The position numbers and the translations under genes are program-made. The notes below the pieces were generated by a model. It did no database searches. It was not told the origin of the DNA and saw only the letters and a list, made by a program, of their open reading frames with translations. Below, piece after piece: positions 56,342 through 64,000 of a stretch of 64,000 bases of DNA. The DNA comes from Saccharopolyspora rhizosphaerae (GTDB lineage: Bacteria; Actinomycetota; Actinomycetes; Mycobacteriales; Pseudonocardiaceae), in contig NZ_RSAA01000007.1 in assembly GCF_003931915.1 (NCBI RefSeq), forward strand, positions 62,001-126,000, given 5' to 3'. Positions within the stretch are counted from its first letter, which is position 1. Each line of letters starts with the position of its first letter.

Positions 56342-58963
56342 TCACCAGACGTGCTCGGGCACCTCGGCCCGGCGGGTGAGCCGGTGCCGGCCCCCGGTCA
56401 ACCGGGTGGGCTGGTGGCCGGGCAGTCGCACCGTCGCGACGCTGCCCTCGGGGACCTCGACGTCCAGCTCCCAGGTCCCCTCGTGCCGCCGCCAGGCGAC
56501 TCCGGCGGGTCCCTCCGGCGTGGTGTGGTGGACGTCGGCCCAGGTGACGCGCTCGTCCTCCACGGGCGCGACGTCGAAGGCCCGCCAGCCGGGGCTGGTC
56601 GAGCGCAGACCGCCGACGCGTTGCTGGATCCACGCCGAGGCGGCGCCGAGGAAGTAGTGGTTGTGCGAGCGGGCGCTCTCGTCCCAGGACTCCATGAGCG
56701 TGTCCATCCCCAGACGCCGCCAGATCCCCCAGCCCGGCCGGTCGGGCCGGGTCGCCACCGTCACCGCCAGGTCCGGGCTCCCCACCTCGTCCAGCGCCGG
56801 CAACAGGTGCTTGGCCGCGACCGCCCCGCAGTCGAGGTGCCCGCGGGTGCGCCGCTCGACGTCGTCGACGAGGCCGGCCCCCACCTCCGCGACCGCGGAG
56901 CTCGGGACGGCGCCGAAGGCCAGCGGCATCACGTTCATCGACTGCCGGTACCCGGCTCCGGGCGAGCGGTAGGTTCCGGTGCGCTCGTCGAAGTACGCCG
57001 CGTGGTAGGCCGCGGCAACCCTGCGGGCAGCCTCGCGGTAGCGCTCGGCCTCGCCCTCCACGCCGAGGGCCTGGCAGATGTCCGCGGTGCGCGCGGTGAC
57101 GCGGTGGAGCATCATCGTCGCGGTCGGCTCGGGCCCTTCGGGCGCGTGCCAGTGCCCGGGCGAGAGCCAGTCGCCCCAGCTGTCCCCGCGCCACAGCCCG
57201 CCGTCGGAGAGCTCCAGGAGCCGGTCGGTGTGGCCGCGGACCGGGTCCGCGTAGCGCTCCAGCAGGGCGCGGCCGCCGTGTTCCCAGTACAGGTTCCACG
57301 GGATGAGCACCATCGACGCGCTCCACGCCGGGTCGGCTTCGCGCCCCCATCCCGGAGTCGGCACGATCATCGGCACCACACCGGTCGCGTCGCGCGCGTC
57401 GACGTGGTCGTTGAGCCACTTCACCAGCGAGTCGCGCAGGTCGTAGTGGTGCAGCGCGGCTTCGGCAACCAGGTGGGCGTCGGCGGTCCACCCGTTCTTC
57501 TCGTACACCGGCGTGTCGGTCGGCACGCCGTGCAGGTTGTTCCGGAAGGTGCGCGCGGTGGCCGCGTCGATCCAGCTCAGCGTCTCGTCGTCGCAGACGA
57601 ACGACCCGGCCTCGGCGACGGTGGCGGCCAGCCGCACGGCCCGCACCTCGCTCACCTCGGCCCTCCCGCGGACCTGCACCCCGACGTAGCGGAAACCCTT
57701 GTAGGAGAACTGCGGTTCCCAGGTCACCGGCCCCGCACCCAGCACGTGCCGGTCCACCTGCGACTCCCCCGCGGCGAGGACGTTGTCGCAGCGCACGGTG
57801 TCGTCCTCGGCGAACTGCTCGGCGTACCGGACGACGACCTCCGCCCCGGGTTCGCCGCTGACCGTGCAGCGCACCCGGCCGGCGAGGATGGTGCCGAAGT
57901 CGTGCACGGTGGTGTCACCGACGGTCGTCCGCCGCTGCGCGGACAGCACCTCGGTGCGTCGGACGGGCGGCGCGGTCGCCTCCCGCAGCCGACCGCCCGG
58001 CGGCGGGACGACGACCGCCGGTTCCCAGCGCGGTTCGACCCTCCCGTCGACTTTCTCGCCGGTGTAGAGCACGTCTCCGACGGTCGGCCCGGCAGCGGCC
58101 TCCCACCCCGGGCCGGAGACGACCACGTGCCGGGCACCGTCGGCGTCGACGTGCTCCAGGTGCGCGCACAGCACCGGTTCGCGGTGCCACGGGGCCAGGT
58201 TCCAGCCCCAGGTGTTGGCTCCGCGCGCTGCGAAGAACCCCCGGCCGAGCTCGGCGGTGATCGTGTTGCGACCGGGTTCCAGCAGTGCCGTGACGTCGTA
58301 GGTGCGGTGCAGGACCGTGCGGTCGTAGGCGGTCTGCGCGGGTTCGAGCACGTCCTCGGTCACGTCGCGGCCGTTGATCCGGAACACGCCGACACCGAGC
58401 CCGACCGCGGTCAGCCGCGCTTCGCGCACGCTCGCGCCGACGTCGAACTCCGCGCGGAACACCGGGTTCGGCGCGGGCACGGTCTCCACACCGATCGCCC
58501 GCGTGCCGGGCTCCTCAGCCCCGTCGCGCAGCGCCACTCCCCGCACCGGGAGCGGCGAAACACCGTCGTCGGCGCCGGGTTCCGGCGCGGTGGTGCGGGT
58601 GCGCCACCCCACGCGCCCCCGGTCGAGGGTCAACCTGACCTGGTAGTCCCCCGGGTCCACCGGCTCGGCGAGTTCGAGGTAGTGCGCGAACCGGTCCCAC
58701 CGGAACGAGCCGACCTCCACCGCGGTGCTCGCCAGGGCACCCGTGGCGTCGCGCAGCTCCAGCCTGCCCTGCGGTTCGCCGTCGCGGACCAGGTCCACGC
58801 ACACCGCGGTGAACGGTCCTGGTGCGGTGAAGGTCTGCCCCAGCCACTCGCCGGGGTCGATCCAGGCGATCTCGTCGGAGTCGATCGACCGCACGACGCG
58901 GTGGGCCGGGTCGGTCCACCGGCCGATCCAGGAGGCCGCTCCAAGGAGGGTGTGCGGGTCCAC
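56342..58963 (-). CDS. Alpha-L-rhamnosidase, GH78
   Basis: An 873-residue GH78 glycosidase releasing rhamnose from plant glycosides or polysaccharides. Order: an N-terminal carbohydrate-binding beta-sandwich (about 1-140), the rhamnosidase N domain (155-310; GVFRINGRDVTEDVLEPAQTAYD), a concanavalin-like domain (320-430; NTWGWNLAPWH), the (alpha/alpha)6 catalytic barrel (440-770) with KNGWTADAHLVAEAA and SWGDWLSPGHWHAPEG, and a C-terminal beta domain. No signal peptide is visible, so it acts on imported oligosaccharides. The GTG at 58963 lies 9 bp behind the broken MFS gene, presumably its uptake partner. Confidence 0.93.
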   Translation of the reverse strand: MDPHTLLGAASWIGRWTDPAHRVVRSIDSDEIAWIDPGEWLGQTFTAPGPFTAVCVDLVRDGEPQGRLELRDATGALASTAVEVGSFRWDRFAHYLELAEPVDPGDYQVRLTLDRGRVGWRTRTTAPEPGADDGVSPLPVRGVALRDGAEEPGTRAIGVETVPAPNPVFRAEFDVGASVREARLTAVGLGVGVFRINGRDVTEDVLEPAQTAYDRTVLHRTYDVTALLEPGRNTITAELGRGFFAARGANTWGWNLAPWHREPVLCAHLEHVDADGARHVVVSGPGWEAAAGPTVGDVLYTGEKVDGRVEPRWEPAVVVPPPGGRLREATAPPVRRTEVLSAQRRTTVGDTTVHDFGTILAGRVRCTVSGEPGAEVVVRYAEQFAEDDTVRCDNVLAAGESQVDRHVLGAGPVTWEPQFSYKGFRYVGVQVRGRAEVSEVRAVRLAATVAEAGSFVCDDETLSWIDAATARTFRNNLHGVPTDTPVYEKNGWTADAHLVAEAALHHYDLRDSLVKWLNDHVDARDATGVVPMIVPTPGWGREADPAWSASMVLIPWNLYWEHGGRALLERYADPVRGHTDRLLELSDGGLWRGDSWGDWLSPGHWHAPEGPEPTATMMLHRVTARTADICQALGVEGEAERYREAARRVAAAYHAAYFDERTGTYRSPGAGYRQSMNVMPLAFGAVPSSAVAEVGAGLVDDVERRTRGHLDCGAVAAKHLLPALDEVGSPDLAVTVATRPDRPGWGIWRRLGMDTLMESWDESARSHNHYFLGAASAWIQQRVGGLRSTSPGWRAFDVAPVEDERVTWADVHHTTPEGPAGVAWRRHEGTWELDVEVPEGSVATVRLPGHQPTRLTGGRHRLTRRAEVPEHVW

Positions 58964-58972
58964 GCGATCCCT

Positions 58973-60227
58973 TCACGTCGTGCTCTCGTCGGCCGCGGTG
59001 AGCTGCCGCGCGCCCGGGAGCCGGGGCGTCCAGAACATGCCGACGGCACCGGCCAGGACCGCCAGCGCCGCGACGCCGGCGAAGGTCATCCCGGCGCTGG
59101 CCGCGGCGAGCGCCGGAGTGGCGAAGCCGACCAGCGCCGCCACGATCCGGCCGAAGGCGATGGTGCTCCCCTGCGCGGTTCCGCGCAGCAGAGTCGGGAA
59201 CAGCTCCTGCGACCACACCTCGTACACGGTCTCCCCGGCGAAGGAGCTGCCCAGGGCGGACAGCAGGAGGGTGGCCAGCAGCGACACCTCGTTGAAGCCC
59301 ACCACCAGCGGGACGGTGCAGGCGAGCACGATGATCACCGAGCCGACGGCGAACAGGTGCGGGCGCGCGGGGGTGTCGACGTACCGCATGAACACCACCC
59401 CGGCGGTCAGGCCGACACCGAGGCCGATGGTGCTCACCAGCGAGTAGGTCGCCACGTCACCGCCGCCGACGTTGACGTGGAGGAACGAGCCGAACTGGCC
59501 CATCGTGTTCGCGCCGACGTTCCACACGCGTAGTACAGCGCGGTGACCAGCGCCCCCATCGGCAGCGGCGGCCGCAGCAGCTGCCCGAGGTCCCGGAAGC
59601 GCACGCCCCGCCGACGTCGGCGGCCTGCCGGGCCGCTTGCCACTCGACGGACTCCCGCATCGTCAGCCGCGCTCCCAGCACGACCAGCGCGATCGCGACG
59701 AGGTAGCCGAACAGCACCCGCCCACCTACCGCGCCGAAACCGGAGAGGAAAGCGCTGAGCAGCATGGTCGTCGCGATGCCGACGTTCCACAGCACCGAGG
59801 AGAAGACGACGAGCGAGGCCTTCCGCCCCTCCGGCCCCTCTTCGTTGATCATCGCCAGCGACACCGGCAGGTCCGCGCCGATCGCCAGGCCGATGACCGC
59901 GGCGGCCACGACGAGCGCTCCGGGCCCCTCCGCCACGACGAACAGCGCCGCACCGAGCGCGTAGACCACCATCGACCAGGTGAACACCCGGCGGCGGCCG
60001 AAACGGTCGCCGAGCCGGCCGCCGAACAGCGCGCCGACCGCGAACGCCATCGTCTGCAGCCCCAGGACCAGGCCGATCCGGCCTTCCGACAGGCCCATGT
60101 CCTCGGCGTAGAGGGTGCCGACCACGATGCCCGCGGCCACCAGGGCGCTGGAGTCGAGGAACGAGGCCATCCCGGCGAGGAGCGCCGTGCGCCAAGGGCG
60201 TGCCGGTGTCGCGGTGCTGCCTTCCAT
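58973..60227 (-). pseudogene. MFS sugar transporter with two frameshifts
   Basis: A MFS permease that would have about 415 residues and 12 helices (sugar-porter type: GLQTMAFAVGALFGGRLGDRFGRRRVFTWSMVVY at helices 2-3). The first 225 residues read from 60227; at about 59605-59612 (a C4 run) one base is missing and the protein continues VRFRDLGQLLRPPLPMGALVTALYYA in another frame; at about 59525-59531 a second base is missing and it resumes as WNVGANTMGQFGSFLHV. All other parts are conserved, so it is either a recent pseudogene or two sequencing errors. It lies 9 bp upstream of the rhamnosidase. Confidence 0.85.
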
Positions 60228-60499
60228 CGAGCTCTCGATGATCGATGTGCCGGCGGGCTGGAACGGCGTGCGCGGATCATCGAGCCAGGCTCCGGATGCT
60301 CACGATCTCCGAGCCCCTCCGGATCGGGCTTCCGGGTGACTGGCGAACTCCCGCCACCCGAGCTCGACGCAGGACGACCGGCAGCGCCCTCCACCGTGGT
60401 CACTCGGTGGTGCGCGGGACTCCCACAGCACACGAGTTCCGAGCCTCGTGGCGGGAACGGTCGCCGCCCCCGGAGGCGGCCACAACCGCGCTGGCGGCG

Positions 60500-60673
60500 G
60501 GCGTGCTCACGAAGCTCTTCCTCGGCCGAGTCCAGGTCGGGGCGGGCTTGACCGCCGGGCGTCACGAGCTCCGGCACGAGGATGCCCGCCTGGACGTACC
60601 GGGCGATCGAGCGCCGGGAGACGCCGAGCTCGCCGGCGAGCTGGGAGGACGTGAGCAGCTTCGTGCGCGGCAC
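60500..60673 (-). CDS. MerR-like helix-turn-helix protein, C-terminal end uncertain
   Basis: 58 residues of a small MerR-type DNA-binding protein: KLLTSSQLAGELGVSRRSIARYVQAGILVPELVTPGGQARPDL, followed by AEEELRE. The start is the GTG at 60673. Proteins of this family are usually about 75 residues; here the frame stays open to 59849, far into the MFS gene, with a sequence that no longer looks like coding. I take the end to be uncertain, perhaps because of another frameshift, and give only the recognisable part. Nothing between here and 60228 looks like a gene. Confidence 0.55.
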
Positions 60674-60677
60674 GCGT

Positions 60678-60695
60678 CGATCGTGGCGACGATCG
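60678..60695. promoter_or_regulatory. Inverted repeat beside MerR-like gene start
   Basis: CGATCGT-GGCG-ACGATCG, a perfect 7-bp inverted repeat, lies 5 bp upstream of the MerR-like start and may be its autoregulatory site. Confidence 0.5.
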
Positions 60696-60732
60696 GGTGA
60701 CTCCGCTTCCCGGCTGTCCCAGTCGGTCTGTG

Positions 60733-60927
60733 ATGCCTCACATGTCCCAGTTGTCTCAGCCAGCGACGCGCGTCGTCCTCCTCGACGACGATCTCTGGCG
60801 GGCGTGCCCGGTCCCCGGGTGCTCGTTCCGGGTCACAGCGGCCAAGGGCCGTACGCGACCGAAGTCCCTGGCGGCCCACTTCGAAGGCCACGCGGTCGAG
60901 CCGAGGTGCACGCGGTGCGGGCGGTAG
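60733..60927 (+). CDS. Small Zn-binding protein, unknown function
   Basis: A 64-residue protein with two possible zinc-binding clusters: ACPVPGCSFRV with AAHFEGHAVE (C-x4-C...H-x3-H, C2H2-like) and CTRCGR at the C terminus. An ATG at 60697 would add 12 residues; I chose 60733, whose N terminus looks more natural. It is divergent from the MerR-like gene and convergent with hrpB. No family name recognised. Confidence 0.6.
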   Translation: MPHMSQLSQPATRVVLLDDDLWRACPVPGCSFRVTAAKGRTRPKSLAAHFEGHAVEPRCTRCGR

Positions 60928-60964
60928 GACTCGACGCACGCAAGGCCTCCTCCCTCCCGCCGGG

Positions 60965-63382
60965 TCAGCGGCGGCGGTTGGTCCCGCGCGTCGGTGCGGC
61001 GACGGTCGGGTCTTCGGGCCACGGGTGCTTCGGGTAGCGGCCGCGGAGTTCCGCGCGCACCTGCGGGTAGCCGTTCTCCCAGAAGGATGCGAGGTCCCCG
61101 GTGACGGCGGCGGGGCGTCCCGCCGGGGACAGCAGGTGCAGCACCACCGGGACCGCGCCGTCGGCGATCCGCGGCGCGGTCCGCCAGCCGAAGACCTCCT
61201 GCAGCTTCACCGGCAGCGCTGGCTGTTCGGCGCTGTAGTCGACCCGGATGCGCGACCCGGTGGGCACTTCGATGCGGTCGGGCGCCAGCTCGTCCAGGCG
61301 GCCCGCCTGCGACCACGGCAGCAGCCGCCGCAACGCCTCGCCGGCCGGCAGGCGCAGGTCGGCGCGGCGACGCGCGTGGGAGAGCTCCGGTTCGAGCCAC
61401 TGGTCGGCGGCGGCGAGCAGCGATGCGTCGTCGGCGGCGGGCCACGGGTCGCCCAGGGCTCGGTGCAGGAAGGCCAGGCGCTGGCGGAGCCGTCGGGAGT
61501 CGTCGTCCCAGCGCAGCAGCTCCAGCGACTCGGCGCGCAAGCCCTCGAGCAGAGCCTCCCGCACCCGCGCCGGGTCCGGGTCCTGCAGCGGCCGGGTGGT
61601 CAGCGTGATCGCCCCGAGCCGCTCCACGCGCGCCGCGCGCACGTCCCCGTCCACCCAGGCGATCTCGTCCTCGGTGCTCAGCAGCGCCGGTGCGGCGCGA
61701 CGAGCGAGTTCCTCGTCGGCGGGCGCGGCGAGCCGGACGAGACCCGCGGAGCGCCCGGGCGAGCGGTCGGCGATGGCCACGGCCAGCCATTCCGAGTCCC
61801 GCAGGCCCGAACCGGCCGGCAGCTCGACCGCCGTGCCGGAGGCCATCAGGTAAGTGGACGAGCCGGCACCGCGCCGCCGTGCCAGGCGTTCCGGCTGGGC
61901 GAGCGCCACCACGAGCGACTCGTCACCGTCCTGGCGAGGCGTTCCGGTCACCTGCGAGGAGAGCCTGCGCACCGCCTCGCGCCAGCGCTTGGTGCCCGGG
62001 CCGCCGCCGCGCAGGCGTGAGAGCGCGCTGATCACGTCGGTCTCACCGGTGAGGCCGTCGTCGTCGAGCAGAGCGACCACCTCGGCGGCGAGCTGCCCGC
62101 CGACGCTGTCGGCACCGTCGAGCAGCGCCCGCGCCAGCCGCGGGTGCAGGCCGAGCTCGGCCATCCTGCGGCCGCGGTCGGTGACACCACCGGAGTCGTC
62201 GAGCGCGCCGAGCCCGCGCAGCACCTCGCGCCCGGCGGCCAGGGCCCCGCTCGGCGGCGGGTCCCACCACGACAGCGCCGAGCCGTCAGGCGTGCCCCAA
62301 CAGGCCAGTTCCAGGGCCAGCCGGGTGAGTTCGGCGACGCGGATCTCGGGCTCGGGGTAGGCGGGCAAGGTGGAGTGCTCGTGCTCGGGCCAGCACCGGT
62401 ACACCACGCCCGGCCCCTGCCTGCCCGCGCGACCCGCCCGCTGCTCGGCGACGGCAGCGGACACCCGGACCGTGGCCAGCCCGGACAAGCCGCGCCGGGT
62501 GTCCACCCGAGAGACCCGGGCGAGCCCGGAGTCGACCACGGCCCGCACGCCGGGCACGGTCAGGCTCGACTCCGCGACCGCGGTGGCCAGCACGACCCGT
62601 CGCCGCTCACCCTGGCGCAGCGCGCTGTCCTGCTGGGCGTGGGGAAGCCTGCCGTGCAACGGCAGCACGTCCACCTCGGACAGATCGGCGAGCTGCTCGG
62701 TGACGCGCCGGATCTCCCCGGCACCCGGCAGGAAGACGAGCACGTCACCGTCCTGTTCGGACAACGCGGCGCGGATGGCGCGGGAGACGACCGGTTCGGT
62801 GCGCTCGCCGCGATGGGGAGCCACGTGCTCGACCCGGACCGGGTGCGTGCGGGCGTGCGCGTGCAGCACCGGGGCCTCGCCCAGAAGGTCGGCGACGCGC
62901 TCGGCGGCCACGGTCGCCGAGGTGGCCAGCACCCCCAGGTCGGGGCGCAGTCCTTCGCGCGCGTCCAGCAGCAGCGCGAGCAGCAGGTCGGCGTCGAGGT
63001 GGCGTTCGTGGCACTCGTCGAGCACCACGACATCCACACCGGCCAGCTCCGGATCGGCCTGCAACCGGCGCACCAGCAGACCCGAGGTCACCACCTCGAC
63101 GACGGTGTCCCGGTTGCGCTTGCGCTCGCCGCGCACCGAGTAACCGACGCGCTGCCCCACCCGCTCACCGAGCAGGTCGGCCATCCGGGCCGCGGCGGCG
63201 CGGGTGGCCAGCCTGCGCGGTTCGGCGACCACGACCCGCAACCCGGCCTCGGCCAGCGCCAACGGCACCAGCGTGGTCTTGCCGGTGCCGGGCGGGGCGA
63301 CGAGCACGGAGGTGCCGTGCCCGGTCAGCGCCGAGGTGACCTCGCCCAGGACCGGACGGACCGGGAGATCGGGGAACTCCAT
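60965..63382 (-). CDS. hrpB: ATP-dependent helicase HrpB
   Basis: An 805-residue DEAH-type helicase. Domain 1 has the Walker A loop APPGTGKTTLVPLAL (residues 34-48), DECHER and TSATV; domain 2 has the VLATAVAESSLTVPGVRAVVDSGLAR and EQRAGRAGRQGPGVVYRCW motifs; then the helicase-associated domain and the HrpB C-terminal domain. Its biological role in actinomycetes is not defined (RNA helicase activity is assumed). The ATG at 63382 lies 13 bp after an amidohydrolase stop. Confidence 0.94.
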   Translation of the reverse strand: MEFPDLPVRPVLGEVTSALTGHGTSVLVAPPGTGKTTLVPLALAEAGLRVVVAEPRRLATRAAAARMADLLGERVGQRVGYSVRGERKRNRDTVVEVVTSGLLVRRLQADPELAGVDVVVLDECHERHLDADLLLALLLDAREGLRPDLGVLATSATVAAERVADLLGEAPVLHAHARTHPVRVEHVAPHRGERTEPVVSRAIRAALSEQDGDVLVFLPGAGEIRRVTEQLADLSEVDVLPLHGRLPHAQQDSALRQGERRRVVLATAVAESSLTVPGVRAVVDSGLARVSRVDTRRGLSGLATVRVSAAVAEQRAGRAGRQGPGVVYRCWPEHEHSTLPAYPEPEIRVAELTRLALELACWGTPDGSALSWWDPPPSGALAAGREVLRGLGALDDSGGVTDRGRRMAELGLHPRLARALLDGADSVGGQLAAEVVALLDDDGLTGETDVISALSRLRGGGPGTKRWREAVRRLSSQVTGTPRQDGDESLVVALAQPERLARRRGAGSSTYLMASGTAVELPAGSGLRDSEWLAVAIADRSPGRSAGLVRLAAPADEELARRAAPALLSTEDEIAWVDGDVRAARVERLGAITLTTRPLQDPDPARVREALLEGLRAESLELLRWDDDSRRLRQRLAFLHRALGDPWPAADDASLLAAADQWLEPELSHARRRADLRLPAGEALRRLLPWSQAGRLDELAPDRIEVPTGSRIRVDYSAEQPALPVKLQEVFGWRTAPRIADGAVPVVLHLLSPAGRPAAVTGDLASFWENGYPQVRAELRGRYPKHPWPEDPTVAAPTRGTNRRR

Positions 63383-63395
63383 GCGGGGACCGGAG

Positions 63396-64000
63396 TCAGA
63401 CGAGTTCGTCGTCTTCGGGGTCGTGCTTGAAGATCGTCCGGCCGCGCAGCACCGTGCGCAGGCAGCGCGGCATCGGCGCCTGCGGCGAGAGGTCCGGCAG
63501 CGGCGGTACGCCCGAACGCGGATCGGTCGACCAGCGCTGCACCCGCGAATCGGAACCGGCCGCCACCAGCTCACCGGCGTCCCACACGGCGTAGGTGGCG
63601 GGAGCGCCCGGCACCAGGGTGCCGGTCACGCCGTCGTCGACACCGGCGGCCCGCCACCCACCGCGGGTGTGCGCCGTGAAAGCAGCGCGCGGCGAGATGC
63701 CGAAGCCGTCGGTGCGGTGGTTGACCGCGGCCTGCACCGAACGCCACGGGTCGACCGGGGTCACCGGCGCGTCCGACCCCAGGGCGAGCAGCACACCGTT
63801 CGCGGCGAGCTGGGAGAACGGGTTCAGCCGCGCACCGCGCGGAAGGCCCAGGCGACGGGCGTACATGTCTTCGGTGCCGCCCCAGGAGGCGTCGAAACCG
63901 GGCTGCACGGAGGCGACCACGCCGAAGGACCCGAGCTCGGCGGCCTGCTCCGGGTCGATCATCTCCAGGTGCTCCAGGCGGTGCCGCACGCTCGCCAGCG
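63396..64000 (-). CDS. Amidohydrolase (YtcJ-like), truncated by window edge
   Basis: The C-terminal 200 residues of a metal-dependent amidohydrolase. Seen are RHRLEHLEMIDPEQAAELGSFGVVASVQPGF (metal-binding His near the barrel), LALGSDAPVTPVDPWRSVQAAVNHRT (catalytic Asp in GSDAPV), AAFTAHTRGGWRAAGVDDGVTGTLVPGAPATYAVWD and the C-terminal VLRGRTIFKHD. The start lies beyond 64000. Substrate unknown; it may be cotranscribed with hrpB. Confidence 0.9.
   Translation of the reverse strand, partial: LASVRHRLEHLEMIDPEQAAELGSFGVVASVQPGFDASWGGTEDMYARRLGLPRGARLNPFSQLAANGVLLALGSDAPVTPVDPWRSVQAAVNHRTDGFGISPRAAFTAHTRGGWRAAGVDDGVTGTLVPGAPATYAVWDAGELVAAGSDSRVQRWSTDPRSGVPPLPDLSPQAPMPRCLRTVLRGRTIFKHDPEDDELV

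Overview
The window is about 70% GC, gene-dense and coding on both strands. It carries the hallmark gene families of a mycelial actinomycete: DUF397 proteins, XRE/DUF5753 regulators, a DUF574 methyltransferase, a short 'MHPFHWVP' zinc-finger protein, a mycofactocin locus and a nicotinoprotein alcohol dehydrogenase. I infer a member of the Pseudonocardiales, most likely Saccharopolyspora or a close relative. No rRNA, tRNA, CRISPR array, transposase or phage gene was recognised.

Layout. 1-1.2 kb: 3' part of an ECF sigma factor and its zf-HC2 anti-sigma protein. 1.2-7.3 kb: regulatory accessory region with two DUF397/XRE(DUF5753) modules, a methyltransferase, a GGDEF protein and repeat-filled gaps. 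7.3-13.2 kb: a probable steroid-responsive module (APS kinase, NTF2-like protein, DUF1214 protein, SDR, sulfotransferase) with three KstR-type operators, then a lactate 2-monooxygenase-like enzyme. 13.2-22.6 kb: orphan BlaI regulator, frameshifted secreted GH2 beta-galactosidase, methyltransferase, and an ArsR/P1B-4 metal efflux pair. 22.8-39 kb: the centrepiece, a mycofactocin locus. 39-50.6 kb: universal stress protein, Tat-exported phosphoesterase, an AceE-like transketolase with acetamidase and a divergent Lrp regulator, DinB2-type DNA polymerase IV, a duplicated NUDIX/DinB segment, and transporter and hydrolase genes. 50.7-64 kb: orphan xanthine-dehydrogenase-family large subunit, an unusual Nramp-like transporter, GNAT plus C-S lyase, alpha-L-rhamnosidase with a broken MFS transporter, HrpB helicase, and a truncated amidohydrolase.

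The mycofactocin locus. On the minus strand, mftA (34-aa precursor ending IDGMCGVY), mftB and mftC are followed by a chain of genes joined almost throughout by ATGA/GTGA start-stop overlaps: two OYE/FadH flavoproteins, ETF alpha, an ETF-quinone-oxidoreductase-like FixC, FixX ferredoxin, ETF beta, a mycofactocin-coupled SDR, mftF and mftE. Three genes resembling a heme-dependent oxidative N-demethylase (dimethylamine monooxygenase type) then follow. The divergent mftR sits over a TGCAC-N3-GTGCA dyad, and an NDMA-dependent alcohol dehydrogenase flanks the locus. The arrangement suggests a peptide-derived redox cofactor tied by gene order to an amine/alcohol-oxidising route that feeds electrons through ETF and FixCX to quinone. 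No mftD or mftG is visible.

Two families of intergenic repeats are scattered through the window. One copy separates mftB from mftC, one has been tandemly duplicated with a gene end, and one is translated as a tail on the metal ATPase. Two genes (the GH2 and an MFS transporter) contain single-base frameshifts in or near short homopolymers and could be genuine pseudogenes or sequencing errors.
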